DNA of 64,000 nt from JAMXLO01 sp963799415. GTDB taxonomy: Bacteria; Pseudomonadota; Alphaproteobacteria; Acetobacterales; Acetobacteraceae. This document shows, in pieces, positions 26,990 to 36,394 of the stretch. The position numbers were made by a program, and so were the translations under genes. The notes beneath the pieces were generated by a model. That model saw only the letters and a list, made by a program, of their open reading frames with translations. It made no database searches and had not been told where the DNA came from. Where the stretch lies: positions 62,001-126,000 of the forward strand of contig CAWCXI010000025.1 in the NCBI GenBank assembly GCA_963799415.1. Reading direction: 5' to 3'. How positions within the stretch are numbered: position 1 is the stretch's first letter; each line of letters begins with the position of its first letter.

Positions 26990-27802
26990 TCAACGACGTG
27001 GCGGCCGCTCCGGTGCGCGGGCGTGCGAGCCGCCATGCTCCGGCCATTCCCACGGTCCGTCCACGTCAACACCCATGCCGCGCAGCATCTCGCGGTGGTC
27101 CTCGGCATTGTCCTGCGGACGATAGCCGAGAAACTGCCAATTGGGATCGAACGTCTTGATCCGCGTGTTGGCGGAATAACCGTTGACCACTAGGCAACCG
27201 GGGTCAGGATGCCGCAGCGATGCATCGACCAGGCGCGCAACGTCTCCCGGCGACAGCCAGGTCGCGAGCGAACGCTGGTCGATCGGGAGTGTGCGGTAGG
27301 TGCCGATGCGCAGCGACACCGAACGGATGCCGTGGCGATCGAAGTAGCAGCGCAGCATGGTCTCGCCCCATGCTTTGAACGTGCCGTAGAGGCTGTCGGG
27401 GCGCGGAGGCAGCGCCGGTGAGACGCGCTCCTCGATCGGATAGCAGCCGAACGCGTGATTGCTGGAGGCGAACACAATGCGCTGAACGCCGGCCAGTCGC
27501 GCTGCCTCGAACACATCGAACATGCCGCGTGCGTTGACGCGGAACAGGTCCTCCACCGTGTAGTCGCCGCCGACGCCGGTCATGTGCACGACGGCGGCCA
27601 CACTCTCCATCATGCGCTCGATCGCCGCACGGTCGGAGATGTCGGCGACGATGCATTCCTCGTTGCGCGTGGGGTCGGCGATCCGCCTGACATCTGTCAG
27701 GCGGAGATGGCGCCAGTCAGCTCGCAGCCCGTTGCGCAGCGCGGTACCGATCGCGCCGGCGGCACCGGTAATCAGGACGCGATCGGTGGCGGGGTTGATC
27801 AT
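26990..27802 (-). CDS. NAD-dependent epimerase/dehydratase, uronate dehydrogenase-like
   Basis: A 270-residue short-chain dehydrogenase with an N-terminal Rossmann fold (ITGAAGAIGTALRNGL), the NNA-type strand VVHMTGVGG, the catalytic SSN segment (FASSNHAFG) and the YGTFK catalytic pair. The layout, the NEECIVADISD segment and the GYRPQDNAE stretch match uronate dehydrogenases, which oxidise glucuronate or galacturonate to the lactone. Enzyme choice within the group is an inference. The ATG at 27802 is preferred over 27817. It lies 28 bases upstream of the binding-protein gene and downstream of a C-rich repeat. Confidence 0.78.
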   Translation of the reverse strand: MINPATDRVLITGAAGAIGTALRNGLRADWRHLRLTDVRRIADPTRNEECIVADISDRAAIERMMESVAAVVHMTGVGGDYTVEDLFRVNARGMFDVFEAARLAGVQRIVFASSNHAFGCYPIEERVSPALPPRPDSLYGTFKAWGETMLRCYFDRHGIRSVSLRIGTYRTLPIDQRSLATWLSPGDVARLVDASLRHPDPGCLVVNGYSANTRIKTFDPNWQFLGYRPQDNAEDHREMLRGMGVDVDGPWEWPEHGGSHARAPERPPRR

Positions 27803-27861
27803 GGGACAGAGCTCCACTGCATTTGACCAGTTATTTCGAGGGAGGCGGGCCAGTGCCGCAC

Positions 27862-27904
27862 GGCCCCCTCCCCTGACCCCTCCCGCAAGGGGAGGGGAGA
27901 GTCC
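27862..27904. repeat. C-rich palindromic repeat, single copy
   Basis: One copy of the CCCCCTCCCCT...AGGGGAGGGG unit fills most of the 121 bases between the uronate dehydrogenase-like gene and the LLM gene. Arms of about nine bases fold around CCCGCA. It belongs to the family seen at 25879-25980 and 36411-36451. Confidence 0.7.
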
Positions 27905-27923
27905 AATCTCATTTCAATCTAAT

Positions 27924-28748
27924 TCACATTCCTTCCGCGCACCGTGCTACGCGTTCCACCGCAGCCAGGTACTCCTCGATCCCGCGTTCCTCCGGCGCCA
28001 CCAACACGTGCTGGATTCCCGCGGCCTTGTATGCCTCCAGCCGCCCGCGCAGCGCACCGCTGTCCCGGCCCTCGTCCGACGTGCGCAGCGAGATGGCGAA
28101 GGCGGCATCCGGCCGGCCGGCGCGCAGACGCTGCACCATCGCCGGCGCCTGTTCCGGCGTCACGCGACTGCCGTGCCAGCCGTCCAGGCGCAATGCTCGC
28201 GCGATCGCCGCATCAGATGAGCCGCCGATCCAGATCGGAATTGGCGCGCATGGTTTTGGCTGCATGCGCATCGTGTCGATCTTCGCCGGTATCCAGCGCG
28301 TCGGGAACGTCACCGGATCGTCGTTCCACACCGCTTTCATCATCGCGATGCCCTCGTCCATGCGCCGGCCACGCTCGCGGAATGGCACGCCAAGAGCATC
28401 GAACTCTGCCTCCATCCAGCCCACGCCGGCGCCCAGGATCAGCCGTCCCTGCGACAGGTTCTGCAGCGTCGCCAGTTCCTTGGCGAGCGGCAGGGGATGG
28501 CGCATCGGCAGCACCAGCACGCTGGTGCCGAGTTTGACGCGCTGCGTGCATGCGGCGGCCCAGGTCAGCGTCAGCACCGGGTCCCAGAAGTTGGCCGATG
28601 GCGGGTAGTTGGCATCCTTCGGGATGATGATGTGCTCGCTCACCCAGACATCGGCGAAGCCCAGTTCCTCCGCCTGTATTGCGGCGCGACGGATCGCGTC
28701 AGGGCTTGCCTTGCGGCCGATATGAGGCAGATGGATGCCGATTTGCAT
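27924..28748 (-). CDS. LLM-class F420/flavin-dependent oxidoreductase
   Basis: A 274-residue luciferase-like enzyme of the shorter group resembling the TIGR03619 type. It begins MQIGIHLPHIGRKASPDAIRRAAIQAEELGFADVWVSEHI, has the strand RVKLGTSVLVLPMRHPLPLAKELATL, and GRLILGAGVGW, all typical of the flavin or F420 pocket. It is the first gene of the minus-strand catabolic set. A hairpin at 28759-28777 lies just upstream of its start, between it and the chemoreceptor gene. The substrate is unknown. Third LLM-type gene in the window. Confidence 0.84.
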   Translation of the reverse strand: MQIGIHLPHIGRKASPDAIRRAAIQAEELGFADVWVSEHIIIPKDANYPPSANFWDPVLTLTWAAACTQRVKLGTSVLVLPMRHPLPLAKELATLQNLSQGRLILGAGVGWMEAEFDALGVPFRERGRRMDEGIAMMKAVWNDDPVTFPTRWIPAKIDTMRMQPKPCAPIPIWIGGSSDAAIARALRLDGWHGSRVTPEQAPAMVQRLRAGRPDAAFAISLRTSDEGRDSGALRGRLEAYKAAGIQHVLVAPEERGIEEYLAAVERVARCAEGM

Positions 28749-28758
28749 GCGCGCGATC

Positions 28759-28777
28759 TCCTCCCGTTGCGGGAGGA
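28759..28777. repeat. short hairpin between chemoreceptor and LLM gene
   Basis: TCCTCCCG-TTG-CGGGAGGA is a perfect 8-base stem with a 3-base loop. On the minus strand it follows the end of the chemoreceptor gene (28828) and could act as a weak terminator, but no T-run follows, so it may instead be a partial C-rich repeat. Confidence 0.4.
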
Positions 28778-28827
28778 AACTCGCGCGTCATGGCGGCGGC
28801 GTCCAGTGGGAGAGGAGATATCCTAGG

Positions 28828-31147
28828 TCATGCCGCACGTCGGGTCTGCGTCAGTGCGGTAAGGGCGCAATCGATCTGTGCCAGCACGTGTGGTTCCGAA
28901 CTGAACACCACGGCAAGCTCACCACTGTTGCAGCGTACCACCCGTGCGGGCACCGGACCGTCGGCCTCGAGCAGTTCGAGTTCAAGCGGTGTGCCAGGTG
29001 CCAACGTCCAGTCACAGGCCAGCGCCGCGCCGCCGCGCGATATGTTGCGGAGCGCAAGCCGGGTTGCCGAGCGCCCCTTCGTCTGCACACCGACCGTGAC
29101 GCCATCCATGCTCAGGCGCTCATAGAGGCGGCGTTCGTCCGTAGTGTCGTCGCGTACCGCGACGAGGAACTGATCTACCTCGATGCGCAGGGTCTCTGCC
29201 TCGCGCCCGATCCCCGCCGCGCCGGTCAGAACGTCGCGGCTGGCACTGCCGGCCTCGTCGGCCACCGTGACCACGTGCTGCATTGCCTGAGCGGTGCCGG
29301 CAGTGGCGCCGGACACCGCCTGCACGCTGGCCGCGATCTCATGCGTGGTTGCACTCTGCTGTTCCACGGCAGCCGCGATCGCCGCCGACACCTCGTTGAT
29401 CTTGCCGATGATGGCGCCGATGTCGGCCATGGCAGCCACCGCTTCGCCGGTGGCGCTGCGCACGGTGTCGATCTGACTGCCGATGTCGGCGGTGGCTTTG
29501 GCGGTCTGCGCCGCCAACGCCTTCACCTCGCCGGCGACGACAGCGAAGCCCTTGCCGGCCTCGCCTGCACGTGCCGCCTCGATCGTCGCATTCAGCGCAA
29601 GCAGGTTGGTCTGACCGGCGATGTCGCTGATCAGGTGCACCACGTCGCCGATACGTGCGGTCGCTTCGGACAGACCCTGCATGGTGGCGTGACTCGTGTC
29701 GGCGCGTTGCACCGCCTGACGTGCCACGTCTGCCGCTTCCGCCAACTGACGCGAGATCTCGCCGACACTTGCGTTCAGTTCCTCGACCGCAGCAGCGACC
29801 GAGGTGAGGTCCTGCGAGGACTTGGTCGCACCGCCAGCAGTGGAGCCCGCCTCATCACGCACGGCTTCGGCCGCCTGGGCCATCGATTTCGGCAGCCGGC
29901 CGCATTCCCTCGGCGGAGCCGGCCAGCGACGCCATGACGCCAGAGATCGAATTGCCGAAGTCCTGCGTATGCTGCTCCATCGCAGCTGATCGCCGCTCCT
30001 TGGCCGTGCGCGCGGCTTCCTGTTCGCGAGCAAGCCGCTCCGCCTCGATGGCGTGCTGTTTGAATACCTCGACTGCGCGGGCCATGTCGCCGATCTCATC
30101 CTGGCTGTCGCGCGACGGGATATCGACGCTGTTGTCACCATCGGCGAGCCTGCCCATGACGCCGGTCACCGTGGCCAGCGGTCGGACGATGCCGCGCCCG
30201 ATCAGGAAGGCCAGGCCGCTGCCGAACACCAGCGCCACTGCGGCCAGAATCTCCTGCAGCCAAGACGCGCTGGAAATGACGGCAAAAGCCGTCGACCGGC
30301 TGTCGTTGAAGTTCTGGGCGAGAGATGCCGCCGCAGTATCGAGCTGCTGCTGCATAGCAAGAATTTGTGGCCGCATCGGGTCATTGTAGAGTGCTGCGAC
30401 CGCCAACCTGGCCGTCGAATATGCGGTGAAACTTGCTTCATAGGCCGCCAGCGCCGTCTGCACCGGAGCGATCAGCGGCGCCACTTCGGGGGATGCCACG
30501 GCCTGCATTCCGGCGAGGGCGGTGCGGGCGTTTGCCGCATTGGTCCTGAATGTGCCGACGCCGGCGCTGTCCTGCGTGGCAACGAATTGCCAGCTTGCCA
30601 AACGGACCAGCAGCATGGTGCGCTCGATCCGGTCCGCCGCGTTGCCGGCATTCTCGTCGTTCGATGCCCGTGCAGCCGCCACCAGCTTGTCCGTGGCAGC
30701 CGTCAGCGCATCGCCGGCGGCGAACAGCCTGCCGCGCTCGGCAACCCAGGTCGTGCTGAGTTGGCCGAACTGATTGAGGTTCGTCAGATGCGCGCGCAGC
30801 GTGTCTTGCACTGCGTGATAAGCCTTCCGGCGCTCATCGGACAGCACGATCTTGATTGCGTCAGTCAGCAGAGCGTTCGCCGCGCTCGCGTTGTCGCGCG
30901 CGTCTTTCATGGAGGCCTCAGGAGCGTCGACCAGGTAGCGGGTCTCTGCCCGACGGATCGCCTCGAGCTGGCGCGTGATCGTCAGCACTCGTTGCGTATT
31001 GGTCGCCAGAATGTCCATCTTGCCGACATTCGTGCTGACGCCGGAGAGCTGATAGACGCCGAAGGCGGCGATGCCGAGGCTCAGGGCCACGAGAACTGCA
31101 AAGCCAAGATAGATGCGCGTGCGCACCTTAAGCCGAATAAGTCGCAT
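28828..31147 (-). pseudogene. methyl-accepting chemotaxis protein with C-terminal PilZ domain, split by a +1 frameshift
   Basis: A transmembrane chemoreceptor of about 772 residues if repaired. Order: helix at residues about 10-32, a helical periplasmic sensor (to about 295), second helix, HAMP domain (RPLATVTGVMGRLADGD), the MCP signalling coiled coil with DIAGQTNLLALNATIEAARAGEAGKGFAVVA, and a last 100 residues forming a PilZ domain (NISRGGAAL, RVVRC). The MCP part would talk to CheA/CheW; PilZ would bind cyclic-di-GMP, although the RxxxR half of the motif is not clear. The first frame fails after SLAGSAEGM; removing one base at 29885-29890 restores RPAAES-MAQAAEAV. Span 2320 bp, a multiple of three plus one. 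Confidence 0.85.
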
Positions 31148-31323
31148 GTGTGCCTTTCGCTGTGCCGGTGGGCAGAAAGACGGCTGCGACCATGAGCACG
31201 CGCGACAAACAACCGGTTAACGCCGGCGCGTCAGTTGCGCGCTTGCGCGGACCCGCCCGGCTGCGCCACTTTCGCGCCCCTTGAGCCGTGACCACCCAAA
31301 CGAGTTGGTGCGACAGTGCAGCC

Positions 31324-32394
31324 ATGACGAGTGTTCGCGATGGAGAGCCAGCGCCTGCGGGACCAGTTCGCCGCCCCCGGCGGCGGCGCAGTGAAGCCGG
31401 CGATCAGCTCGCGCCGCCTGACCTGTTTGTGCCACTGGCGACAGAGCGATTGGTCCTTCGACCGCTGGTCCCGGAAGATGCCGAAGCGCTGCACAGCCTG
31501 GTCAACAACTTCGACGTGACGCGCAATCTGGCGGCGGTGCCGTTTCCCTATCCACGGGAGCTGGCGGATGACTGGATACGGTCAACGCGGGACTCGCTGG
31601 CGAAGGGCAGCGCCTACCAGTTGGCAATTACCGGCCGCGAGGGCAAACACGAGACGCTGGTGGGCGTCGTGGGACTGCGCGTCGATGCATCCTCCCGCAT
31701 CGGGCGGCTCGGCTACTGGGTCGGCCGCCCTTTCTGGGGTCACGGCGTCGCCACCGAGGCCGCTGGACGGCTGGCGCGCTGGGGGTTGGCCAATCTCGAC
31801 ATCGAGCGGCTCGAGGCTTGCGTCATCACCGACAACCCCGCCTCGGTCGCCGTTCTGCGCCACATCGGGTTCCGTCACACCGGCGAAGGAATGGACAAGT
31901 TCGAGGCGCGCGGCGGCGAGCATCCGGTCTGGCTCCTTGAGGCGACGCGCGACGACATATTCGGTCACATCGAGCCGGAGGGTGGGGACGGCAGCAAGCC
32001 ATTGCTCCTGGTCGCCGCCTGCGCGCTGATCGATGTCGACGGCCGCGTGCTGCTGGCGCGCCGCCCGGAGGGCAAGAAGATGGCCGGGCTGTGGGAATTC
32101 CCCGGCGGCAAGCTGAACCCGGGAGAGACACCGGAAGCCGCGCTGATCCGCGAACTCAAGGAGGAACTGGGCATCGACGTATCGGCCGCGTGCCTGGCCC
32201 CCTTCACCTTCGCCTCGTACGATTATGAACGGTTCCACCTGCTGATGCCGCTCTATCTGTGTCGCCGCTGGAAGGGCACGCCGAAGCCACGCGAGAACCA
32301 GACACTCGCCTGGGTCCGGCCACAGAAGCTCGCCGACTACCCGATGCCGCCGGCCGACAAGCCACTGATCCCGCTGCTGCGCGACTTCCTCTGA
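31324..32394 (+). CDS. GNAT acetyltransferase - NUDIX (MutT-type) fusion
   Basis: A 356-residue two-domain protein. Residues about 38-200 are a RimJ/RimL-type N-acetyltransferase (TERLVLRPL opening, GRLGYWVGRPFWGHGVATEA as acetyl-CoA loop, NPASVAVLRHIGFR). Residues about 215-352 are a MutT-like NUDIX hydrolase with an intact NUDIX box: a Gly-Gly-Lys lead, the Glu after PG, and the RELKEELG core. MutT relatives cleave 8-oxo-dGTP. The ATG at 31324 is preferred to a GTG at 31288; the first 35 residues are basic and low in structure. The next gene follows 11 bases later, so it is cotranscribed with the CinA-like gene. Role of the acetyltransferase half is unknown. Confidence 0.87.
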   Translation: MTSVRDGEPAPAGPVRRPRRRRSEAGDQLAPPDLFVPLATERLVLRPLVPEDAEALHSLVNNFDVTRNLAAVPFPYPRELADDWIRSTRDSLAKGSAYQLAITGREGKHETLVGVVGLRVDASSRIGRLGYWVGRPFWGHGVATEAAGRLARWGLANLDIERLEACVITDNPASVAVLRHIGFRHTGEGMDKFEARGGEHPVWLLEATRDDIFGHIEPEGGDGSKPLLLVAACALIDVDGRVLLARRPEGKKMAGLWEFPGGKLNPGETPEAALIRELKEELGIDVSAACLAPFTFASYDYERFHLLMPLYLCRRWKGTPKPRENQTLAWVRPQKLADYPMPPADKPLIPLLRDFL

Positions 32395-32405
32395 AGGATA
32401 CCTCG

Positions 32406-33167
32406 ATGCCCGAAACGAACCCCACCGCGTGCCTGCTGGTGATCGGCAACGAGGTGCTGTCGGGTCGCACGCAGGACGCCAATATCCGCTTCCTCGCCAC
32501 CGGTCTCGGCGCGATCGGCATTCCACTGCGCGAGGTGCGGGTGATTCCCGACGTGCCGGATACGATCGTCACCACGGTGAACGAGGTCCGGGCGAAGTTC
32601 GACTACGTGTTCACCACCGGTGGCATCGGCCCGACGCATGACGACATCACCAGCGAATGCGTCGCCGCTGCGTTCGGCGTGCCGTGGGAGCCACACCCCG
32701 AGGCGTGGGCGCGCATGGAGCGCAGCTACAAGCCCGGCGAGTTCAACGCCGCCCGCCAGCGCATGGCGACGATGCCGCGCGGCGCGACGCTGATCGACAA
32801 TGCGATGTCCGTGGCGCCGGGGTTCCAGATCGGCAATGTCTATGTGATGGCGGGCGTGCCGCGTGTGATGCAGTCGATGTTCGAGTGGCTGGCGCCGCGG
32901 CTGAAGGGTGGCGCACCGATCGTGTCGCGCTCGGTGCACGTGGCTGGACTGGCGGAAGGCATCATCGCTGCCCCGCTCGGCGAGGTGCAGGCGAAGTATC
33001 CGGATATCGATATCGGCAGCTATCCGTTCTATCGCCCGAGCGGCAACGGCGTGTCGATCGTCGCAAAGGGCACCGATGCGACGGCCGCAGAAGCGGCGAT
33101 CGCGGAGGTAACGGCGTTCATCACCGGGTTTGGCAAGATCCCGGTTGCGGGTGAGCCGGAAGGCTAA
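32406..33167 (+). CDS. CinA-like molybdopterin-binding-fold protein
   Basis: A 253-residue protein of the competence/damage-inducible (CinA N-terminal) group, with the MoaB/MogA-like fold. Visible are CLLVIGNEVLSGRTQDANIRFLA, the TTGGIGPTHDDITSE motif and MPRGATLIDNAMSVAPGF, followed by VMAGVPRVMQSMF. CinA N-terminal domains are COG1058 ADP-ribose pyrophosphatases; the C-terminal nicotinamide-nucleotide deamidase domain is absent, as is common in alphaproteobacteria. AAGGA lies upstream of the ATG at 32406. Cotranscription with the NUDIX fusion suggests nucleotide clean-up, as both halves would act on damaged or side-product nucleotides. Confidence 0.88.
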   Translation: MPETNPTACLLVIGNEVLSGRTQDANIRFLATGLGAIGIPLREVRVIPDVPDTIVTTVNEVRAKFDYVFTTGGIGPTHDDITSECVAAAFGVPWEPHPEAWARMERSYKPGEFNAARQRMATMPRGATLIDNAMSVAPGFQIGNVYVMAGVPRVMQSMFEWLAPRLKGGAPIVSRSVHVAGLAEGIIAAPLGEVQAKYPDIDIGSYPFYRPSGNGVSIVAKGTDATAAEAAIAEVTAFITGFGKIPVAGEPEG

Positions 33168-33183
33168 GGCCCCGCAATACTGT

Positions 33184-34149
33184 TCAAGCGTCCAGGAACC
33201 GGGCCAATCGAACGGCGGTGTGGCCACGGCTCGGGCGCAAACTTGGCATGATCAGCAGGCAGTCGTCGTATGGCGTGCGGATTTCCGTCTCAGCATCCAT
33301 CGCGATCAGCGTGTTCCTCTGGCGGATCACGTCGCCGCCGCGATAAGGCTGCACGAAAGTGAAGCTTCCGGTCGACGCCGTCACCGCGATCGTGACTTCG
33401 GCAAAACGCTGCGTCTGCGGCGCCGGCCTCGGCAGCGCCGGATGCGGCGCCACCACGTCCATATGATGCAGCAACCCGACGGCACTGGCGAACATCGTGT
33501 CCACCGTCGCCTGCCGCCAATGTTGTCCGGCCTCCACAAGGCTCGCGGCGCACGGTGTTGCGGCATCGGCGAAGCGTGGATAGTCGATCATGCGGCGTCC
33601 GCTGGCGTGTCCACGATCGGCCACGACCAGTGCCGGCACCCCGGCGCCCAGGGCAAGGCGCTTTCCCTTTGGCGGCGTGCCGCACAGGATCAGTGGGTCC
33701 GATGGCCACAGCATCGAGTGCAGGTCGAACAGTATGTCCACCGTGTCGATCAGTGGCCGGATTTCGCGTGCCCGGTCGAGCTCGATTGACCGCCGTGTGC
33801 CATCCAGCACTGCTGGATCCCACAACCGGTTGATGTCCTCATCGATGAAGCGCGATGCGGTCGGCTGACGTGGCTCGAACCGCTCGTACGCAGCGAGGTT
33901 GACGAAGCCGAAGGTGAGCCTGCCGCGCGTCGGTGTCAGTTGCGCCTTGAGCAGCCGGTCGAGCACGATCGCGCCGGCGATCTCATTGCCGTGGGTGATC
34001 CCAAGCAATGCGACATGCGGGCCGGCCACTCCGGAATTGCGTGTGGTAAAGCCACGAACGCCGGTGTTTCCCGCAAGCCAATTGCCGATGTCGGGGGCGG
34101 CAATGTGTACCTCGAATGCTGGCAACGGCGGCTGCACGATCGGTGACAT
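33184..34149 (-). CDS. succinylglutamate desuccinylase/aspartoacylase-family zinc amidohydrolase
   Basis: A 321-residue zinc carboxypeptidase-like enzyme of the AstE/AspA family, which releases the acyl group from N-acyl amino acids. The zinc ligands are seen in HGNE (near residue 53-56) and in DLHS (near residue 143), with the substrate-Arg stretch PTASRFIDEDINRLW between. It follows the ArgE-like gene by 12 bases, so the two deacylases are one unit acting on N-acylated amino acids. The exact acyl substrate cannot be told. It is convergent with the CinA-like gene, with 16 bases between the stops. Confidence 0.82.
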   Translation of the reverse strand: MSPIVQPPLPAFEVHIAAPDIGNWLAGNTGVRGFTTRNSGVAGPHVALLGITHGNEIAGAIVLDRLLKAQLTPTRGRLTFGFVNLAAYERFEPRQPTASRFIDEDINRLWDPAVLDGTRRSIELDRAREIRPLIDTVDILFDLHSMLWPSDPLILCGTPPKGKRLALGAGVPALVVADRGHASGRRMIDYPRFADAATPCAASLVEAGQHWRQATVDTMFASAVGLLHHMDVVAPHPALPRPAPQTQRFAEVTIAVTASTGSFTFVQPYRGGDVIRQRNTLIAMDAETEIRTPYDDCLLIMPSLRPSRGHTAVRLARFLDA

Positions 34150-34161
34150 GTGGTATGCGGG

Positions 34162-35323
34162 TCAGACCAGCACGCGATCCACCAGACGGCGGATGAACGC
34201 GTCGCATGCATCGAGCTGATCCTGCGCGATCCATTCGTCCGGCTGGTGTGCCTGCGCGATGTGCCCAGGACCACAGACGATCGTCGGGATGCCGACTCCC
34301 TGGTAGTAGCCGCCTTCTGTACCGTAACTCACCTTTCCCGTGCTGTTCGAACCGGTGAGCTGCTTGACGATCGTGGTCAGCTCGTGATCGGCGCTGAGCG
34401 ACAGGCCCGGCATCAGGGTAAGCACCTCGAAGTCGAAGCCGGTATTGGCGTTCACCGCATGCATCGCCGGCTCGATACTGTCCGCGACGAACTGCCGCAT
34501 GCGCTCGACATGGCGCGGCGCATCGTCGCCCGGGATGTTGCGCCATTCCATGACGAATTCGCAGCGCTCGGGGATGATGTTGAGGATCGTGCCACCCTGG
34601 ACGGTGCCGACGTGAATGGTGGTGTGGGGCGGGTCGAAGCCTGCTTCGAACGGACCCTCTTTTGACAGACGGCGCGCTTCCGCCGCGACATAGGCGAGCG
34701 CCTCGCCGGCGGCGTGGATCGCGTTGACCCCCTTGTCCGGCTCGCTGGAATGTCCGGTCAGCCCGCGCACCTTCACACGCAGGTTCAACTTGCCCTTGTG
34801 GGCGAGGATCGGCTGCATGCCAGACGGCTCGCCGACCACGCAAAGCGCCGGCTTCAGGCCCGAGTTCGTCGAGATCCTGGATCAGCCGCTGCGCGCCCTG
34901 GCAGCCGACCTCCTCATCGTAGCTGATGAACAGGTGCAGCGGCCGCGCGAGGGTGCGCGCCTTGATATCCGGCACGGCGGCGAGACAGGCGGAGACAAAG
35001 CCCTTCATGTCGGCCGAACCGCGCGCATAGAGGCGCCCATGGTCGCGGCGCAGAGTGAACGGATCCGCGCTCCAGGCCTGACCGTCAACCGGGACGGTAT
35101 CGACGTGACCTGACAGCGCGATGCCGCCAGGACCGGGTGGGCCGATGATGGCGTGGACGTTGGCCTTCTGTCCGGTCGCGTCAGTGCTCACTCGATACGA
35201 AATGCCTTGCGCGTCCAGGTAGTCTCGCACGAACGCGATCAGCGCCAGGTTCGAATTGCGGCTCGTCGTGTCGAACGACACCAGCCTGGCTAGCAGTTCC
35301 GCGGTGGTGCTGGGTGCATCCAT
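34162..35323 (-). pseudogene. argE: acetylornithine deacetylase-like M20 peptidase, split by a +1 frameshift
   Basis: A cytosolic M20 metallohydrolase of about 386 residues if repaired, matching acetylornithine deacetylases that release ornithine and acetate. The first frame (ATG at 35323) holds the metal motifs SGHVDTVPVDG, RGSADMKG and SYDEEVGC; the second (to 34162) holds VVGEPSG, RGLTGHSSEPDKGVNAI with the dimer-domain His, and the final CGPGHIAQAHQPDEW. Removing one base at 34862-34867 joins them as LIQDLDD-SGLKPALCVVGEPSG. The 1162-bp span is a multiple of three plus one. All catalytic motifs survive. The first half is antisense to nothing; the neighbour ABC operon is divergent 96 bases away. 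Confidence 0.85.
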
Positions 35324-35419
35324 GGGGGGTGAGCATATACGGGTCGGCAGGGCCGGCCAACCGATGGCACCTGCCAGTGGGGGCATGATATAGGTCGCGC
35401 CCAGGGCACGGGAGACCAG

Positions 35420-36394
35420 ATGACGACCTGGCTGATCCGGCGGCTGATTCAGGCGCTTTTCGTTTTGCTTGCGATGTCCGTGATCGTGTTCATCGGCGTG
35501 CATGTGATCGGCAATCCGGTCGACATCCTGATCTCGCCCGAGGCGGACCAGGCGGAACGCGCCCGCGTCATAGCGGCGCTTGGATTGGATCAGCCGCTGT
35601 GGAAGCAGTATCTGCTGTTTGTCGGCGACGCGCTGCACGGCGACCTCGGTCGCAGCTTCGTGTTCAATGAGCCGGCGCTCCGGCTGATCGCGCAACGTAT
35701 GCCGGCGACGATGGAGCTTGCGGTCACCGCCGTGCTGATGTCGATGCTGATCGGCATCCCGCTCGGGCTCTACGCGGGACTGTATCCCGAAGGCGCGTTG
35801 GCACGCACGATTATGGCCGGCAGCATCCTCGGGTTCTCGCTGCCCACATTCTGGGTCGGGCTGATGCTGATCATGGTGTTCGCGGTGCAGCTCGGCTGGC
35901 TGCCGAGCACGGGCCGTGGCGCGACCGCGGAGTTGTTCGGGATCCAGTGGTCGTTCCTGACGCTGGACGGCCTGCGACATCTGCTGCTGCCGGCGTTGAA
36001 CCTGTCGCTGTTCAACATATCGTTGGTGCTGCGTCTGACGCGGGCTGGCGTACGCGAGACGCTGCCGATGGATTTCGTGAAGTTCGCGCGGGCCAAGGGG
36101 TTGACGCCGGCACGGGTGATCTTCGTGCATGTGCTGAAGAACATCATGATCCCGGTGGTGACGGTGGTCGGGTTGGAGCTTGGTTCCACCATCGCATTCG
36201 CCGTGGTGACGGAGAGTGTGTTCGCGTGGCCGGGAATGGGGAAGCTGATCATTGATTCGATCAACGTGCTGGATCGGCCGGTGATCGTCGCGTACCTGAT
36301 GATGATCGTGCTGCTGTTCGTCACGATCAACCTGGTGGTGGACGTGCTTTATACCGTGTTGGACCCGAGGGTGCGGTTGGAGACTAAGGGGTGA
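35420..36394 (+). CDS. oligopeptide/dipeptide/nickel ABC transporter permease (DppB-like)
   Basis: A 324-residue inner-membrane permease, first gene of a four-gene import operon. Six helices, the N-terminal TTWLIRRLIQALFVLLAMS segment and the large periplasmic loop with the GLDQPLWKQY stretch are typical of DppB/OppB. The EAA coupling loop is FVKFARAKGLTPARVIFVHVLKN. GGAG lies 9 bases before the ATG. Its stop overlaps the GTG of the next permease (GTGA at 36391-36394). No binding protein is encoded next to it, so the substrate class (peptide, nickel or other) is open. Confidence 0.92.
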   Translation: MTTWLIRRLIQALFVLLAMSVIVFIGVHVIGNPVDILISPEADQAERARVIAALGLDQPLWKQYLLFVGDALHGDLGRSFVFNEPALRLIAQRMPATMELAVTAVLMSMLIGIPLGLYAGLYPEGALARTIMAGSILGFSLPTFWVGLMLIMVFAVQLGWLPSTGRGATAELFGIQWSFLTLDGLRHLLLPALNLSLFNISLVLRLTRAGVRETLPMDFVKFARAKGLTPARVIFVHVLKNIMIPVVTVVGLELGSTIAFAVVTESVFAWPGMGKLIIDSINVLDRPVIVAYLMMIVLLFVTINLVVDVLYTVLDPRVRLETKG

